The translations under genes were made by a program, and so were the position numbers. The notes beneath the pieces were generated by a model, which did no database searches, was not told the origin of the DNA, and saw only the letters and a list, made by a program, of their open reading frames with translations. From CAYYOS01 sp964473355 (lineage in GTDB: Bacteria; Pseudomonadota; Gammaproteobacteria; Burkholderiales; REEB80), in the NCBI GenBank assembly GCA_964473355.1, contig CAYYOS010000121.1, positions 1 through 7,694 on the forward strand: 7,694 bases of DNA, in the 5' to 3' direction. Shown here piece by piece: positions 1 through 6,650 of the stretch; positions within the stretch are counted from its first letter, which is position 1, and each line of letters begins with the position of its first letter.

Positions 1-118
1 TATGATCTTTTCCGTAGGTCGATAGCACACCAGAAATTCGCTCGGCCCAGTCGCTGGGTCGAAAGGTTGCGCCGCTACTCGTTACCCCCCGGATAACAAT
101 TTCGTCAGTCGAATTCAT
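1..118 (-). CDS. DUF3579 family protein, 5' part only (runs off the left edge)
   Basis: Reading the minus strand from the ATG at 118-116 gives 39 open codons to the window edge. The translation begins MNSTDEIVIRGVT and continues with FRPSDWAERISGVLS near residues 19-33. The EIVIRGVT and FRPSDWAER blocks match what I remember of the DUF3579 family, small cytosolic proteins of unknown function found mainly in betaproteobacteria, often beside arginine-synthesis genes. A purine-rich GAGAGGG lies just before the start codon and could be its ribosome binding site. The gene is divergent from the decarboxylase on its right, so the short gap between them should hold promoters for both. Only the N-terminal part is visible, so length and C-terminal features cannot be judged. 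The family call is from memory; no role is claimed. Confidence 0.8.
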   Translation of the reverse strand, partial: MNSTDEIVIRGVTSSGATFRPSDWAERISGVLSTYGKDH

Positions 119-163
119 GGCCCTCTCAGTTTACCAGACTCATTTAACCCGCGATGCAAGCTG

Positions 164-192
164 TTGCTCATCCGCGCGACAGTCGCTATGCT
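164..192 (+). promoter_or_regulatory. weak candidate promoter for the decarboxylase gene
   Basis: TTGCTC (164-169) and TATGCT (187-192) are separated by 17 bp and match the sigma-70 -35 and -10 boxes at 3 of 6 and 4 of 6 positions. Initiation would fall near 199-200, downstream of the ATG at 154 and about 20 nt before the ATG at 220. If real, it excludes the longer start. The match is weak and could be chance. Confidence 0.25.
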
Positions 193-219
193 GGTTTATT
201 TTTTCCTGATCCTAGCCCC

Positions 220-2196
220 ATGCGTAAGCCCGTTAGCCGCATTTTAGTCGTGAACGACGAGAAGCTCGTATTACGAGAGCTTATTAAAGGATTAAACGCG
301 GCTGCTAAATCTTTGGATAACCCTCTGGGGATAATTTTTATTGGCGTTACTACCGCCCAGGAAGCGCTGTTATCGATACAAGAAGATGGAGACATCCAAG
401 CCGTGATAGCGGACGACACCCTGTATACCCTTAAAAACAGCGGGTCGCGCATGCTGCAAATGTCTGCGTTGGAGCTCGTACAAAAACTAAACGCTTGCCG
501 CCCCGAACTGGATGTCTATGTGCTGATTGCGCAGGAGAGCGAAGATGAGGTGGTCGACGCACTTTTCTCAGAGGCGGTGGATGGTTATTTTTACCGAGAA
601 GAAAAAGACTATCGTGGCATATATCGCATTTTAAATGCACAAATGCAAGATAAAGCGCGCACCCCTTTTTACGACCAACTAAAAAGTTATGTGCTGATGG
701 CAAAAGACGCTTGGCACACGCCAGGCCACTCGTCAGGCGATTCTTTGCGCGGTAGTCCCTGGATTAACGATTTTTACGAGTTTATCGGCGAGCATGTATT
801 CGATGCAGATTTGTCGGTCTCGGTGCCCATGCTCGATTCCTTAATGGAACCCACCGGAGTGATTGCGGAGGCCCAGCATTTAGCGGCCAAAGCTTTCGGT
901 GCGCGCCGCACTTTTTTCGCTACCAATGGTACTTCCACGGCTAACAAAGTGATATTCCAGACCTTGTTGGCGCCGGGGGAAAAGCTGCTTTTAGATCGTA
1001 ACTGCCACAAGTCCGTGCATCATGGCGTGGTGCTTTCCGGCGCATTGCCGATATATCTCGACTCTTCAGTTAATAAAAAATATGGGGTATTTGGCCCGGT
1101 GCCTAAGAAAACCATTTTGCAAGCGATCGAAAAGCATAGTGACGCCGAAGCGCTCATCTTGACGTCTTGTACTTATGATGGTCTGCGGTACGATTTGCCG
1201 CCAATTATTAAAGCTGCCCATGCGAAGGGCATAAAAGTAATTATTGATGAAGCATGGTATGGCTTCGCCCGCTTTCACCCCGCCTTTCGTCCGACCGCTT
1301 TAGAGGCAGGCGCGGACTACGCCACTCAGAGTACCCATAAAGTGCTTTCCGCTTTTTCTCAAGCCAGCATGATTCACGTGAACGACCCTGATTTTAATGA
1401 GCATATTTTCCGCGAAAATTTTAATATGCACACGTCCACCAGTCCGCAGTATACGATGATTGCGAGCTTAGACGTCGCTCGAAAACAAGTGATAATGGAA
1501 GGGTATAAATTACTATCACGCACGCTGCAGCTGGAGCAAGAATTGCGTGCCCAAATTAATTCCACTGGTATGTTTCGCGCTTTGGAATTAGAGGATTTGC
1601 TACCGGACGCGGTTAAACACGACAACATTAGTTTAGATCGCACTAAAATTACCGTGGATATTTCCAGCAGCGGCTATACGGTGGAAGATTTGCAGAGGGA
1701 ATTGTTTGAGCGTTATAACATTCAAGTAGAAAAATCCACCTTTAATACACTCACTTTGCTGCTGACTATCGGCACGACGCGCAGCAAGGTATCCCGGCTC
1801 TATGACGCTTTAATGCGAATTGCCCGTGAGGGTAGGGCGCCGCGGCGATTATATCAAATGCCGGACATCCCGCAATTTACCAGCCTGAAATTTTTGCCGC
1901 GCGATGCTTTTTATTGTGAGGGCGAAATCATGCCTCTTTTGGACGAGCGCGATAACATCAACGTCGTGCTTAATAATCGGGTAGCCGCGGATCAGATCGT
2001 GCCCTATCCGCCTGGCATCCCGGTGCTCGTGCCCGGACAAGTCATCACGGAGAATATTGTCCATTATTTAGCGGGGTTATTGCGTAGCCAAAAGCGCGTG
2101 GAGTTGCATGGTATCGTATATGATGGCTATTTGCCGAGCTTACGAGTTTTAACTCCGGCCGAAGAAAAAAATTTAAAAAAACGCGAGGTCGCTTGA
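220..2196 (+). CDS. Orn/Lys/Arg decarboxylase (PLP-dependent, aspartate aminotransferase fold) with receiver-like N-terminal domain
   Basis: This cytosolic PLP enzyme should decarboxylate a basic amino acid (ornithine, arginine or lysine) to a di- or polyamine. Residues are numbered from the ATG at 154; subtract 22 for the start used here. Residues 27-165 form a receiver/flavodoxin-like wing domain. The PLP domain follows, with HTPGH (188-192), TNGTS (257-261), a DRNCHKS motif whose His285 should stack on PLP, DEAWYG (365-370; Asp365 to the PLP nitrogen), and STHK with Lys396 as the PLP lysine. The SFSQASMIH-like and HTSTSPQY blocks closely resemble E. coli LdcI/AdiA. The C-terminal domain ends in GYLPSLRVL. 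I chose ATG 220 because the first beta strand (SRILVVND) begins a few residues later. The ATG at 154 would add 22 unstructured-looking residues, and neither start has a clear Shine-Dalgarno. Substrate cannot be decided from sequence; nearby arg genes favour ornithine or arginine. Confidence 0.93.
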   Translation: MRKPVSRILVVNDEKLVLRELIKGLNAAAKSLDNPLGIIFIGVTTAQEALLSIQEDGDIQAVIADDTLYTLKNSGSRMLQMSALELVQKLNACRPELDVYVLIAQESEDEVVDALFSEAVDGYFYREEKDYRGIYRILNAQMQDKARTPFYDQLKSYVLMAKDAWHTPGHSSGDSLRGSPWINDFYEFIGEHVFDADLSVSVPMLDSLMEPTGVIAEAQHLAAKAFGARRTFFATNGTSTANKVIFQTLLAPGEKLLLDRNCHKSVHHGVVLSGALPIYLDSSVNKKYGVFGPVPKKTILQAIEKHSDAEALILTSCTYDGLRYDLPPIIKAAHAKGIKVIIDEAWYGFARFHPAFRPTALEAGADYATQSTHKVLSAFSQASMIHVNDPDFNEHIFRENFNMHTSTSPQYTMIASLDVARKQVIMEGYKLLSRTLQLEQELRAQINSTGMFRALELEDLLPDAVKHDNISLDRTKITVDISSSGYTVEDLQRELFERYNIQVEKSTFNTLTLLLTIGTTRSKVSRLYDALMRIAREGRAPRRLYQMPDIPQFTSLKFLPRDAFYCEGEIMPLLDERDNINVVLNNRVAADQIVPYPPGIPVLVPGQVITENIVHYLAGLLRSQKRVELHGIVYDGYLPSLRVLTPAEEKNLKKREVA

Positions 2197-2276
2197 GTGC
2201 AGGTGTTAAAGAAAGCCAGGCAGTGGTCATCGTAAAATAGCGCTTGCGTGAAAATGCACTTTCGGCAAACATAACG

Positions 2277-2304
2277 CTTCCAGGGCGGCACCAGGACATA
2301 TAAA
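2277..2304 (+). promoter_or_regulatory. candidate sigma-70 promoter for the small membrane protein / PuuD-like pair
   Basis: TATAAA (2299-2304) matches the -10 consensus at 5 of 6 positions. CTTCCA (2277-2282), 16 bp upstream, matches the -35 box at only 3 of 6. Initiation near 2311 would leave a leader of about 18 nt containing the strong ribosome binding site at 2317-2323. The 132-nt gap 2197-2328 after the decarboxylase has no other clear element, and I see no good terminator in it, so read-through from upstream is also possible. Confidence 0.35.
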
Positions 2305-2316
2305 CCAAGTGTAATT

Positions 2317-2323
2317 AAGGAGA
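2317..2323 (+). promoter_or_regulatory. strong Shine-Dalgarno site for the 34-residue ORF
   Basis: AAGGAGA lies 5 nt before the ATG at 2329. It is the best ribosome binding site in the window and the main evidence that the very short ORF after it is translated. Confidence 0.75.
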
Positions 2324-2328
2324 AAAGC

Positions 2329-2433
2329 ATGAAAAATCCATTGGATTCATTGTGGGGGACCATCATATCCGGGCTCATCCTAACGGTTGTCCTATATTAT
2401 TTTGTTAAAAACTTTCTGTTGGTGGGGGGCTAA
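2329..2433 (+). CDS. 34-residue single-pass membrane protein of unknown function
   Basis: The ORF is 35 codons including TAA. The protein starts MKNPLDSLWG and has one hydrophobic segment at about residues 11-26 (TIISGLILTVVLYYFV), then Lys27-Asn28 and a short hydrophobic tail ending VGG. Its size and layout recall small accessory subunits of membrane complexes such as CydX or CcoQ, but I see no specific similarity to either. Support for translation is the consensus Shine-Dalgarno 5 nt upstream, a TATAAA box before that, and the stop codon lying only 2 nt before the start of the four-helix protein downstream, which suggests coupled translation. The natural inference is that it partners that protein in the inner membrane. 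I do not recognise the family. The alternative is a leader ORF whose translation only controls the downstream gene, although its hydrophobic content suits a real membrane peptide. Confidence 0.7.
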   Translation: MKNPLDSLWGTIISGLILTVVLYYFVKNFLLVGG

Positions 2434-2435
2434 TC

Positions 2436-2921
2436 ATGGAATATGTTGCGCCGTTAGCCAGATGGCTACATTTCTTAGCGGGCGTCATGTGGATAGGCCT
2501 GCTCTATTATTTTAACTTTGTGCAAGTGGCTGCGTTAAAAAACGCGGCTGCGGACAATACCGCCGGTGGTATTACTAAGCACGTGGCACCGCGGGCATTA
2601 CTATTCTTTCGCTGGTCGGCCTTAGTAACCTGGTTAGCGGGCGCAGCACTATTAGGTAATGCCTTTGTCCCAGCCTTTACCCTGCAACCTTCACATGCGG
2701 TGATAGGTGTAGGCGCATGGTTGGGTACGATTATGCTACTGAATGTTTGGGGATTGATTTGGCCTAACCAGAAGAAAATTTTGGGGATGAAGCCCGCCAG
2801 CGATGCTGAGAAAGTCACCGCACGGCGGGTTGCCTTTCTGGCTTCGCGGACCAATACCATGCTCTCCATTCCCATGCTTTACTTTATGGCGGCGGCGGGA
2901 CATACCGCGTTGTATTTCTAA
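2436..2921 (+). CDS. PuuD-like / urate oxidase N-terminal domain membrane protein, four helices, no cytochrome c domain
   Basis: The 161-residue protein has four hydrophobic segments at about residues 9-31, 55-78, 87-109 and 140-159. Blocks such as WLHFLAGVMWIG (11-21), IWPNQKKILG (108-117) and SRTNTMLSIPMLYFM (137-151) match my memory of the urate oxidase N-terminal domain (PF06181), annotated in databases as 'urate hydroxylase PuuD'. Full-length PuuD has about eight helices and a C-terminal cytochrome c domain. This protein is about half that, has no cysteine and so no CXXCH haem site. It should not be assumed to oxidise urate, and no other purine-degradation gene is visible. Histidines at 12, 49, 87 and 156 could be haem or metal ligands, as in other bundle-type membrane cytochromes; this is inference. 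It follows the 34-residue ORF by 2 nt and is closed by a terminator-like hairpin. Confidence 0.82.
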   Translation: MEYVAPLARWLHFLAGVMWIGLLYYFNFVQVAALKNAAADNTAGGITKHVAPRALLFFRWSALVTWLAGAALLGNAFVPAFTLQPSHAVIGVGAWLGTIMLLNVWGLIWPNQKKILGMKPASDAEKVTARRVAFLASRTNTMLSIPMLYFMAAAGHTALYF

Positions 2922-2927
2922 ATTTTT

Positions 2928-2970
2928 TATGGTGTAACCATACGGCGGCATAGGCCGCCGTATGTATTTT
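2928..2970 (+). terminator. intrinsic-terminator-like hairpin between the PuuD-like gene and argD, with a competing upstream stem
   Basis: CATACGGCGGC (2939-2949) and GCCGCCGTATG (2954-2964) are perfect 11-bp complements around an ATAG loop, followed by TATTTT (2965-2970). This has the form of a Rho-independent terminator for the upstream pair. A smaller dyad, TATGGT (2928-2933) with ACCATA (2937-2942), shares bases 2939-2942 with the left arm, so the two cannot both form fully. The stem ends only 16 nt before the argD ATG, so it may also act on argD expression. Confidence 0.7.
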
Positions 2971-2980
2971 GGGCAATCAG

Positions 2981-4171
2981 ATGTCAAATTTAATGAATAC
3001 CTATTCTCGGCTACCTGTGACCTTTGTTCGCGGCGAGGGCGTGTGGCTATGGGATACGGAAGGTAAACGCTATCTAGACGGAATCGCGGGCGTCGCAGTA
3101 AATGGTTTGGGACATGCGCATCCGGAGCTCACCGATGCGTTATGCGAGCAGGTCAAAACTCTAATTCATACCTCAAATCTCTATCAGGTCGAAAAACAAG
3201 AAGCGTTGGCGAAAAAACTGTGCGAATTGTCCGCAATGGATAATGTATTTTTCTGTAATTCCGGCGCGGAAGCCAATGAGGCCGCAATAAAGCTTGCGCG
3301 GCTCTTTGGCCACAATAAAGAAATCGAAAACCCGGCCATCGTAGTTACTGAACGCAGTTTTCATGGGCGTACTATGGCGACCTTAAGCGCTAGCGGTTCG
3401 CGGCGTGTGCAAGCGGGCTTCGAGCCCCTACTCGGCGGTTTTGTACGCGTACCTTTTAATGACGTGCCGGCTATCGAACAGGTTGCCGCCTATAACCCGA
3501 ATATTGTTGCAGTGTTGATTGAAGTCTTGCAAGGCGAGGGTGGCATTCAAGTGTCCGGCAAAGATTATGTGGGCGCGCTTCGCCGCCTGTGTGATAAACA
3601 GGGATGGTTATTGATGATAGATGAAGTACAAAGTGGTATAGGGCGCACGGGTTCCTGGTTCGCGCATCAGCACGCCGGAGTTACACCGGACGTAATGACG
3701 CTTGCTAAAGGCTTGGGTTCGGGCGTACCGATCGGTGCCTGCTTGGCGAAAGGGGCTGCAGCGGCCGTTTTTAAACCAGGGACACACGGTTCGACATTCG
3801 GCGGGAATCCGCTAGCGTGTACGGCCGCGCTAACAACGCTGCAGGTTATTGCGGAGAAAAATTTAACCCGGCAGGCGGCGGCAGTCGGCCAGTACATTCG
3901 TGAGCAATTGACGGACAACCTGCAAGGCGTAACCGGCGTGCGTGAAATTCGCGGGGAGGGTCTCATGATTGGTATTGAACTTGACCGACCGTGTGCGGAA
4001 ATCGTCAAGTTAGCCCTGGCCGATGGGCTCCTTATTAACGTTACCGCCGACAGGGTAGTGCGGCTTTTGCCGCCACTCATTATGCAACAAAGTGAAGCGC
4101 AAATTTTGGTCGAGAAATTGATCGTCCTTATAAAACAATTCCTAAGTGCGACCGTAACCGCGGACCGTTAA
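2981..4171 (+). CDS. argD: acetylornithine aminotransferase (class III PLP aminotransferase)
   Basis: ArgD transfers an amino group from glutamate to N-acetylglutamate semialdehyde to give N-acetylornithine; many members also serve as succinyldiaminopimelate transaminases. From ATG 2981 the protein is 396 residues, a normal family length. Visible motifs are SGAEANEAAIKLAR (94-107), SFHGRT (126-131), QGEGG (184-188), DEVQSGIGRTG (214-224) with Asp214 to the PLP nitrogen, LAKGLGSGVPIG (241-252) with PLP lysine Lys243, and THGSTFGGNPLA (268-279). I prefer ATG 2981 over the in-frame TTG at 2969, because MSNLMNTYSRLPV is the usual family N-terminus and the TTG lies in the T-run of the preceding hairpin. 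There is no obvious Shine-Dalgarno. It heads the series argD-argF-argG, with argF starting 8 nt after its stop. Ornithine or GABA aminotransferase are less likely alternatives given this context. Confidence 0.93.
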   Translation: MSNLMNTYSRLPVTFVRGEGVWLWDTEGKRYLDGIAGVAVNGLGHAHPELTDALCEQVKTLIHTSNLYQVEKQEALAKKLCELSAMDNVFFCNSGAEANEAAIKLARLFGHNKEIENPAIVVTERSFHGRTMATLSASGSRRVQAGFEPLLGGFVRVPFNDVPAIEQVAAYNPNIVAVLIEVLQGEGGIQVSGKDYVGALRRLCDKQGWLLMIDEVQSGIGRTGSWFAHQHAGVTPDVMTLAKGLGSGVPIGACLAKGAAAAVFKPGTHGSTFGGNPLACTAALTTLQVIAEKNLTRQAAAVGQYIREQLTDNLQGVTGVREIRGEGLMIGIELDRPCAEIVKLALADGLLINVTADRVVRLLPPLIMQQSEAQILVEKLIVLIKQFLSATVTADR

Positions 4172-4179
4172 GAAAACCT

Positions 4180-5109
4180 ATGGCTAATGCAATAAAACAT
4201 TTTCTGCAACTTAAAGACTTTGAACTGGCGGAATTTGAATACCTATTTCGGCGCGCCCGTACCATGAAAAATCGCTTGGGTCACGGGGAACTGTACCAGC
4301 CGTTACGCGCTAAAACATTAGCGATGATTTTTGAAAAAAATTCAACCCGAACGCGCGTGTCATTTGAAGTGGGGATGAACCAACTTGGCGGTTCCGCCAT
4401 GTTTCTCAGTCCCAAGGATACCCAGCTCGGCCGAGGAGAGCCCATAGAAGACGTAGCTAAAGTCATATCGCGCATGGCGGATGCGGTGATGATACGAACC
4501 TTTGAACAGGATATCGTCGAGCGTTTTGCGGCCCATTCAACGGTGCCTGTTATCAACGGGCTCACCGACGAATATCATCCTTGCCAAATTCTCGCAGATA
4601 TTTTTACCTACAATGAGGCCCGCGGTTCCATTCGTGGCAAAACCGTCGCGTGGATAGGGGATAGTAACAACGTCTGCAATACGTGGCTGCAGGCTGCAAA
4701 AATTTTCGATTTTAATATGCACGTTTCCACGCCACCCGGATACGAAATTGAGCCCGAGCGTGGCGAAAGCTACGCTAGCATGCATTTGGAAAACTTTGCC
4801 GATCCGCATGACGCCGCGCGTGATGCGGATTTGGTATGTACCGATGTGTGGACCAGCATGGGCTATGAAGATGAAACTGAAGAACGTAAGCAGGACTTTG
4901 CCAACTTCCGCGTCGATGAAGAAATGATGAGTTTGGCAAATAAGGAAGCGCTTTTTATGCATTGCTTGCCAGCGCATCGCGGCGAGGAAGTTTCCGCCGG
5001 CGTCATAGACGGGCCGCAGAGCGTGGTGTGGGATGAGGCAGAAAACCGCCTGCATACGCAAAAAGCCTTAGTGGAGTATTTGCTATTAGGAAAGATCAGC
5101 AAAAGCTAA
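4180..5109 (+). CDS. argF: ornithine carbamoyltransferase
   Basis: ArgF joins ornithine and carbamoyl phosphate to make citrulline in the cytosol, normally as a trimer. The 309-residue protein has the complete signature set: the carbamoyl-phosphate loop STRTR (55-59), HPCQ (133-136), the ornithine-side DSNNVCNTW segment (161-169), the SMG loop (226-228) and HCLPAHRG (261-268). The Cys in HCLP and the SMG loop favour ornithine transcarbamylase over aspartate or N-acetylornithine transcarbamylase. The start is 8 nt after the argD stop, with only a weak purine stretch between, so translation probably depends on ribosomes arriving from argD. Its TAA overlaps the argG ATG by one base. Length and motifs are fully typical. 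Confidence 0.96.
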   Translation: MANAIKHFLQLKDFELAEFEYLFRRARTMKNRLGHGELYQPLRAKTLAMIFEKNSTRTRVSFEVGMNQLGGSAMFLSPKDTQLGRGEPIEDVAKVISRMADAVMIRTFEQDIVERFAAHSTVPVINGLTDEYHPCQILADIFTYNEARGSIRGKTVAWIGDSNNVCNTWLQAAKIFDFNMHVSTPPGYEIEPERGESYASMHLENFADPHDAARDADLVCTDVWTSMGYEDETEERKQDFANFRVDEEMMSLANKEALFMHCLPAHRGEEVSAGVIDGPQSVVWDEAENRLHTQKALVEYLLLGKISKS

Positions 5110-6332
5110 TGGGAAAAGTTAATAAAGTTGTTTTGGCATATTCCGGAGGTCTGGACACCTCGGTCATTTTAAAGTGGCTGCAGGATACCTATCAGTGCGA
5201 AGTGGTCACCTTTACGGCGGATATCGGCCAAGGTGAGGAGGTGGAGCCCGCTCGGCTAAAGGCACAAAAAGCCGGCGTGAAAGAAATTTTTATTGATAAT
5301 TTGCAAGAAGAATTTGTGCGCGACTTTGTGTTCCCGATGTTTCGTGCCAATGCCATTTATGAGGGTGAATATCTATTAGGCACCAGCATCGCCCGCCCTT
5401 TAATCGCCAAACGTCAGATAGAAATTGCGCAACTAACAAACGCTGATGCCGTCAGCCACGGGGCGACCGGAAAGGGCAACGATCAAGTGCGTTTTGAATT
5501 GGGTTATTACGCCTTAATGCCGGAAATTCATGTGATAGCGCCGTGGCGGGAGTGGGATTTAACGTCTCGCGAGAAGCTGCTGCACTACGCCGAGCAACAC
5601 GGGATTAGCGTAGAAAAGAAAAAAAACGGCGGTTCGCCCTATAGCATGGACGCTAATTTACTGCACATTTCTTACGAAGGCGGCATTTTGGAAGACCCTA
5701 AGTCGGAGGCTGAGGAAGCGATGTGGCGTTGGACTGTGTCGCCGGAGGCAGCGCCGGATGCGGCCGAGTATGTCGAATTGGAATTTACCAAAGGCGATAT
5801 TGTCGCGGTGAATGGTAAAAAATTATCTCCTGCGCAAGTCTTAACCGAGCTCAATCGTTTAGGCTCCAAGCACGGCATAGGCCGCCTCGACATCGTGGAA
5901 AATCGTTACGTGGGTATGAAATCACGGGGTTGTTACGAAACCCCCGGCGGCACCATCATGTTGAAAGCGCATCGCGCCATTGAATCTTTAACGTTGGATC
6001 GCGAGGTGGCGCACCTTAAAGACGAATTCATGCCGCGCTATGCCGCGCTTGTTTATAACGGATATTGGTGGTCGCCGGAGCGACTGATGTTACAAAAAAT
6101 GATTGATGAGTCGCAGCTAACTGTGAATGGTTGGGTGAGACTAAAGCTTTACAAAGGGAACGTGCTCAATGCCGGCCGCGAATCGAAAAATAATTCTCTT
6201 TTTGATACCTCTATTGCAACATTTGAAGAAGACCAAGGGGCCTACGAACAAAAAGATGCGGCCGGGTTCATTAAACTTAACGCGCTACGCATGCGTATTG
6301 CAGCGAGGCAAAAATTGAGAAAGCCTTCATGA
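5109..6332 (+). CDS. argG: argininosuccinate synthase
   Basis: ArgG condenses citrulline and aspartate with ATP to form argininosuccinate, the penultimate arginine step. The 407-residue protein is of the usual short type. It opens with the ATP-pyrophosphatase loop AYSGGLDTS (10-18) and carries SHGATGKGNDQVRFEL (116-131), SMDANLLHISYEGG (179-192) and VENRYVGMKSRG (263-274), all hallmarks of the family, with no missing key residues visible. The ATG shares its A with the last base of the argF TAA (TAATG), an arrangement typical of termination-reinitiation. The nearest AGGA (5088-5091) is too far upstream to act as a normal Shine-Dalgarno. The gene ends in an ATGA overlap with ppnP. The following step, argH, is not in the window. 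Confidence 0.97.
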   Translation: MGKVNKVVLAYSGGLDTSVILKWLQDTYQCEVVTFTADIGQGEEVEPARLKAQKAGVKEIFIDNLQEEFVRDFVFPMFRANAIYEGEYLLGTSIARPLIAKRQIEIAQLTNADAVSHGATGKGNDQVRFELGYYALMPEIHVIAPWREWDLTSREKLLHYAEQHGISVEKKKNGGSPYSMDANLLHISYEGGILEDPKSEAEEAMWRWTVSPEAAPDAAEYVELEFTKGDIVAVNGKKLSPAQVLTELNRLGSKHGIGRLDIVENRYVGMKSRGCYETPGGTIMLKAHRAIESLTLDREVAHLKDEFMPRYAALVYNGYWWSPERLMLQKMIDESQLTVNGWVRLKLYKGNVLNAGRESKNNSLFDTSIATFEEDQGAYEQKDAAGFIKLNALRMRIAARQKLRKPS

Positions 6333-6640
6333 CCCAACTGGATAACGTTACCGTAAAAACGGCGGCCAACATTTATTTTGACGGAAAATGCGTGAGCCAT
6401 ACCGTGATCATGGACGACGGCGCCCGCAAAACATTGGGCGTCATATTTCCTAGCTCGCTCACGTTTTCAACTGGCGAGCCGGAAAAAATAGATATCGTCG
6501 TCGGTAGCTGTAAGGTCCGACTGCCAGGTGCCGCAGCGTGGACGCCATACGCAGCGGGACAAAGTTTCAGCGTACCCGGCAATAACAAGTTTGATATCGA
6601 AACGACAGAAACTCTGCATTACATTTGCCACTTTGGATAG
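6329..6640 (+). CDS. ppnP: pyrimidine/purine nucleoside phosphorylase (DUF1255, YaiE-like)
   Basis: PpnP phosphorolyses a range of purine and pyrimidine nucleosides to free base and ribose 1-phosphate, so it acts in nucleoside salvage. The 103-residue protein is slightly longer than E. coli YaiE (about 94). Family features are NIYFDGKCVSHTV (14-26), KTLGVIFP (34-41), the segment around EKIDIVVGSCKVRL (52-65), AAGQSFSVPGN (75-85) and the terminal YICHFG. The fold is a small cupin-like beta barrel. It starts inside the end of argG (ATGA, 4-nt overlap), so translation is probably coupled to argG. That link between arginine synthesis and nucleoside salvage has no obvious biochemical reason and may only reflect compact gene order. 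The yajQ ribosome binding site overlaps its stop codon. Confidence 0.9.
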   Translation: MTQLDNVTVKTAANIYFDGKCVSHTVIMDDGARKTLGVIFPSSLTFSTGEPEKIDIVVGSCKVRLPGAAAWTPYAAGQSFSVPGNNKFDIETTETLHYICHFG

Positions 6641-6642
6641 GA
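6639..6642 (+). promoter_or_regulatory. Shine-Dalgarno site for yajQ
   Basis: AGGA overlaps the ppnP TAG stop (6638-6640) and lies 8 nt before the yajQ ATG. It fixes the start at 6651. Confidence 0.6.
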
Positions 6643-6650
6643 ATTAGCGC

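Noticed and set aside
2507..2875. Minus-strand 122-codon ORF inside the PuuD-like gene
   Set aside because: It is antisense to a convincing four-helix membrane protein and shows no family signature of its own.
2910..2938. TTGTAT / TGTAAC pair as an argD promoter
   Set aside because: Matches are 3 of 6 and 4 of 6 with 17-bp spacing, but initiation would fall within the terminator-like stem; too weak to list.
4537..5061. Long minus-strand ORF (174 codons) inside argF
   Set aside because: It is antisense to a fully conserved argF, with no domain or ribosome binding site; a shadow of codon bias on the opposite strand.
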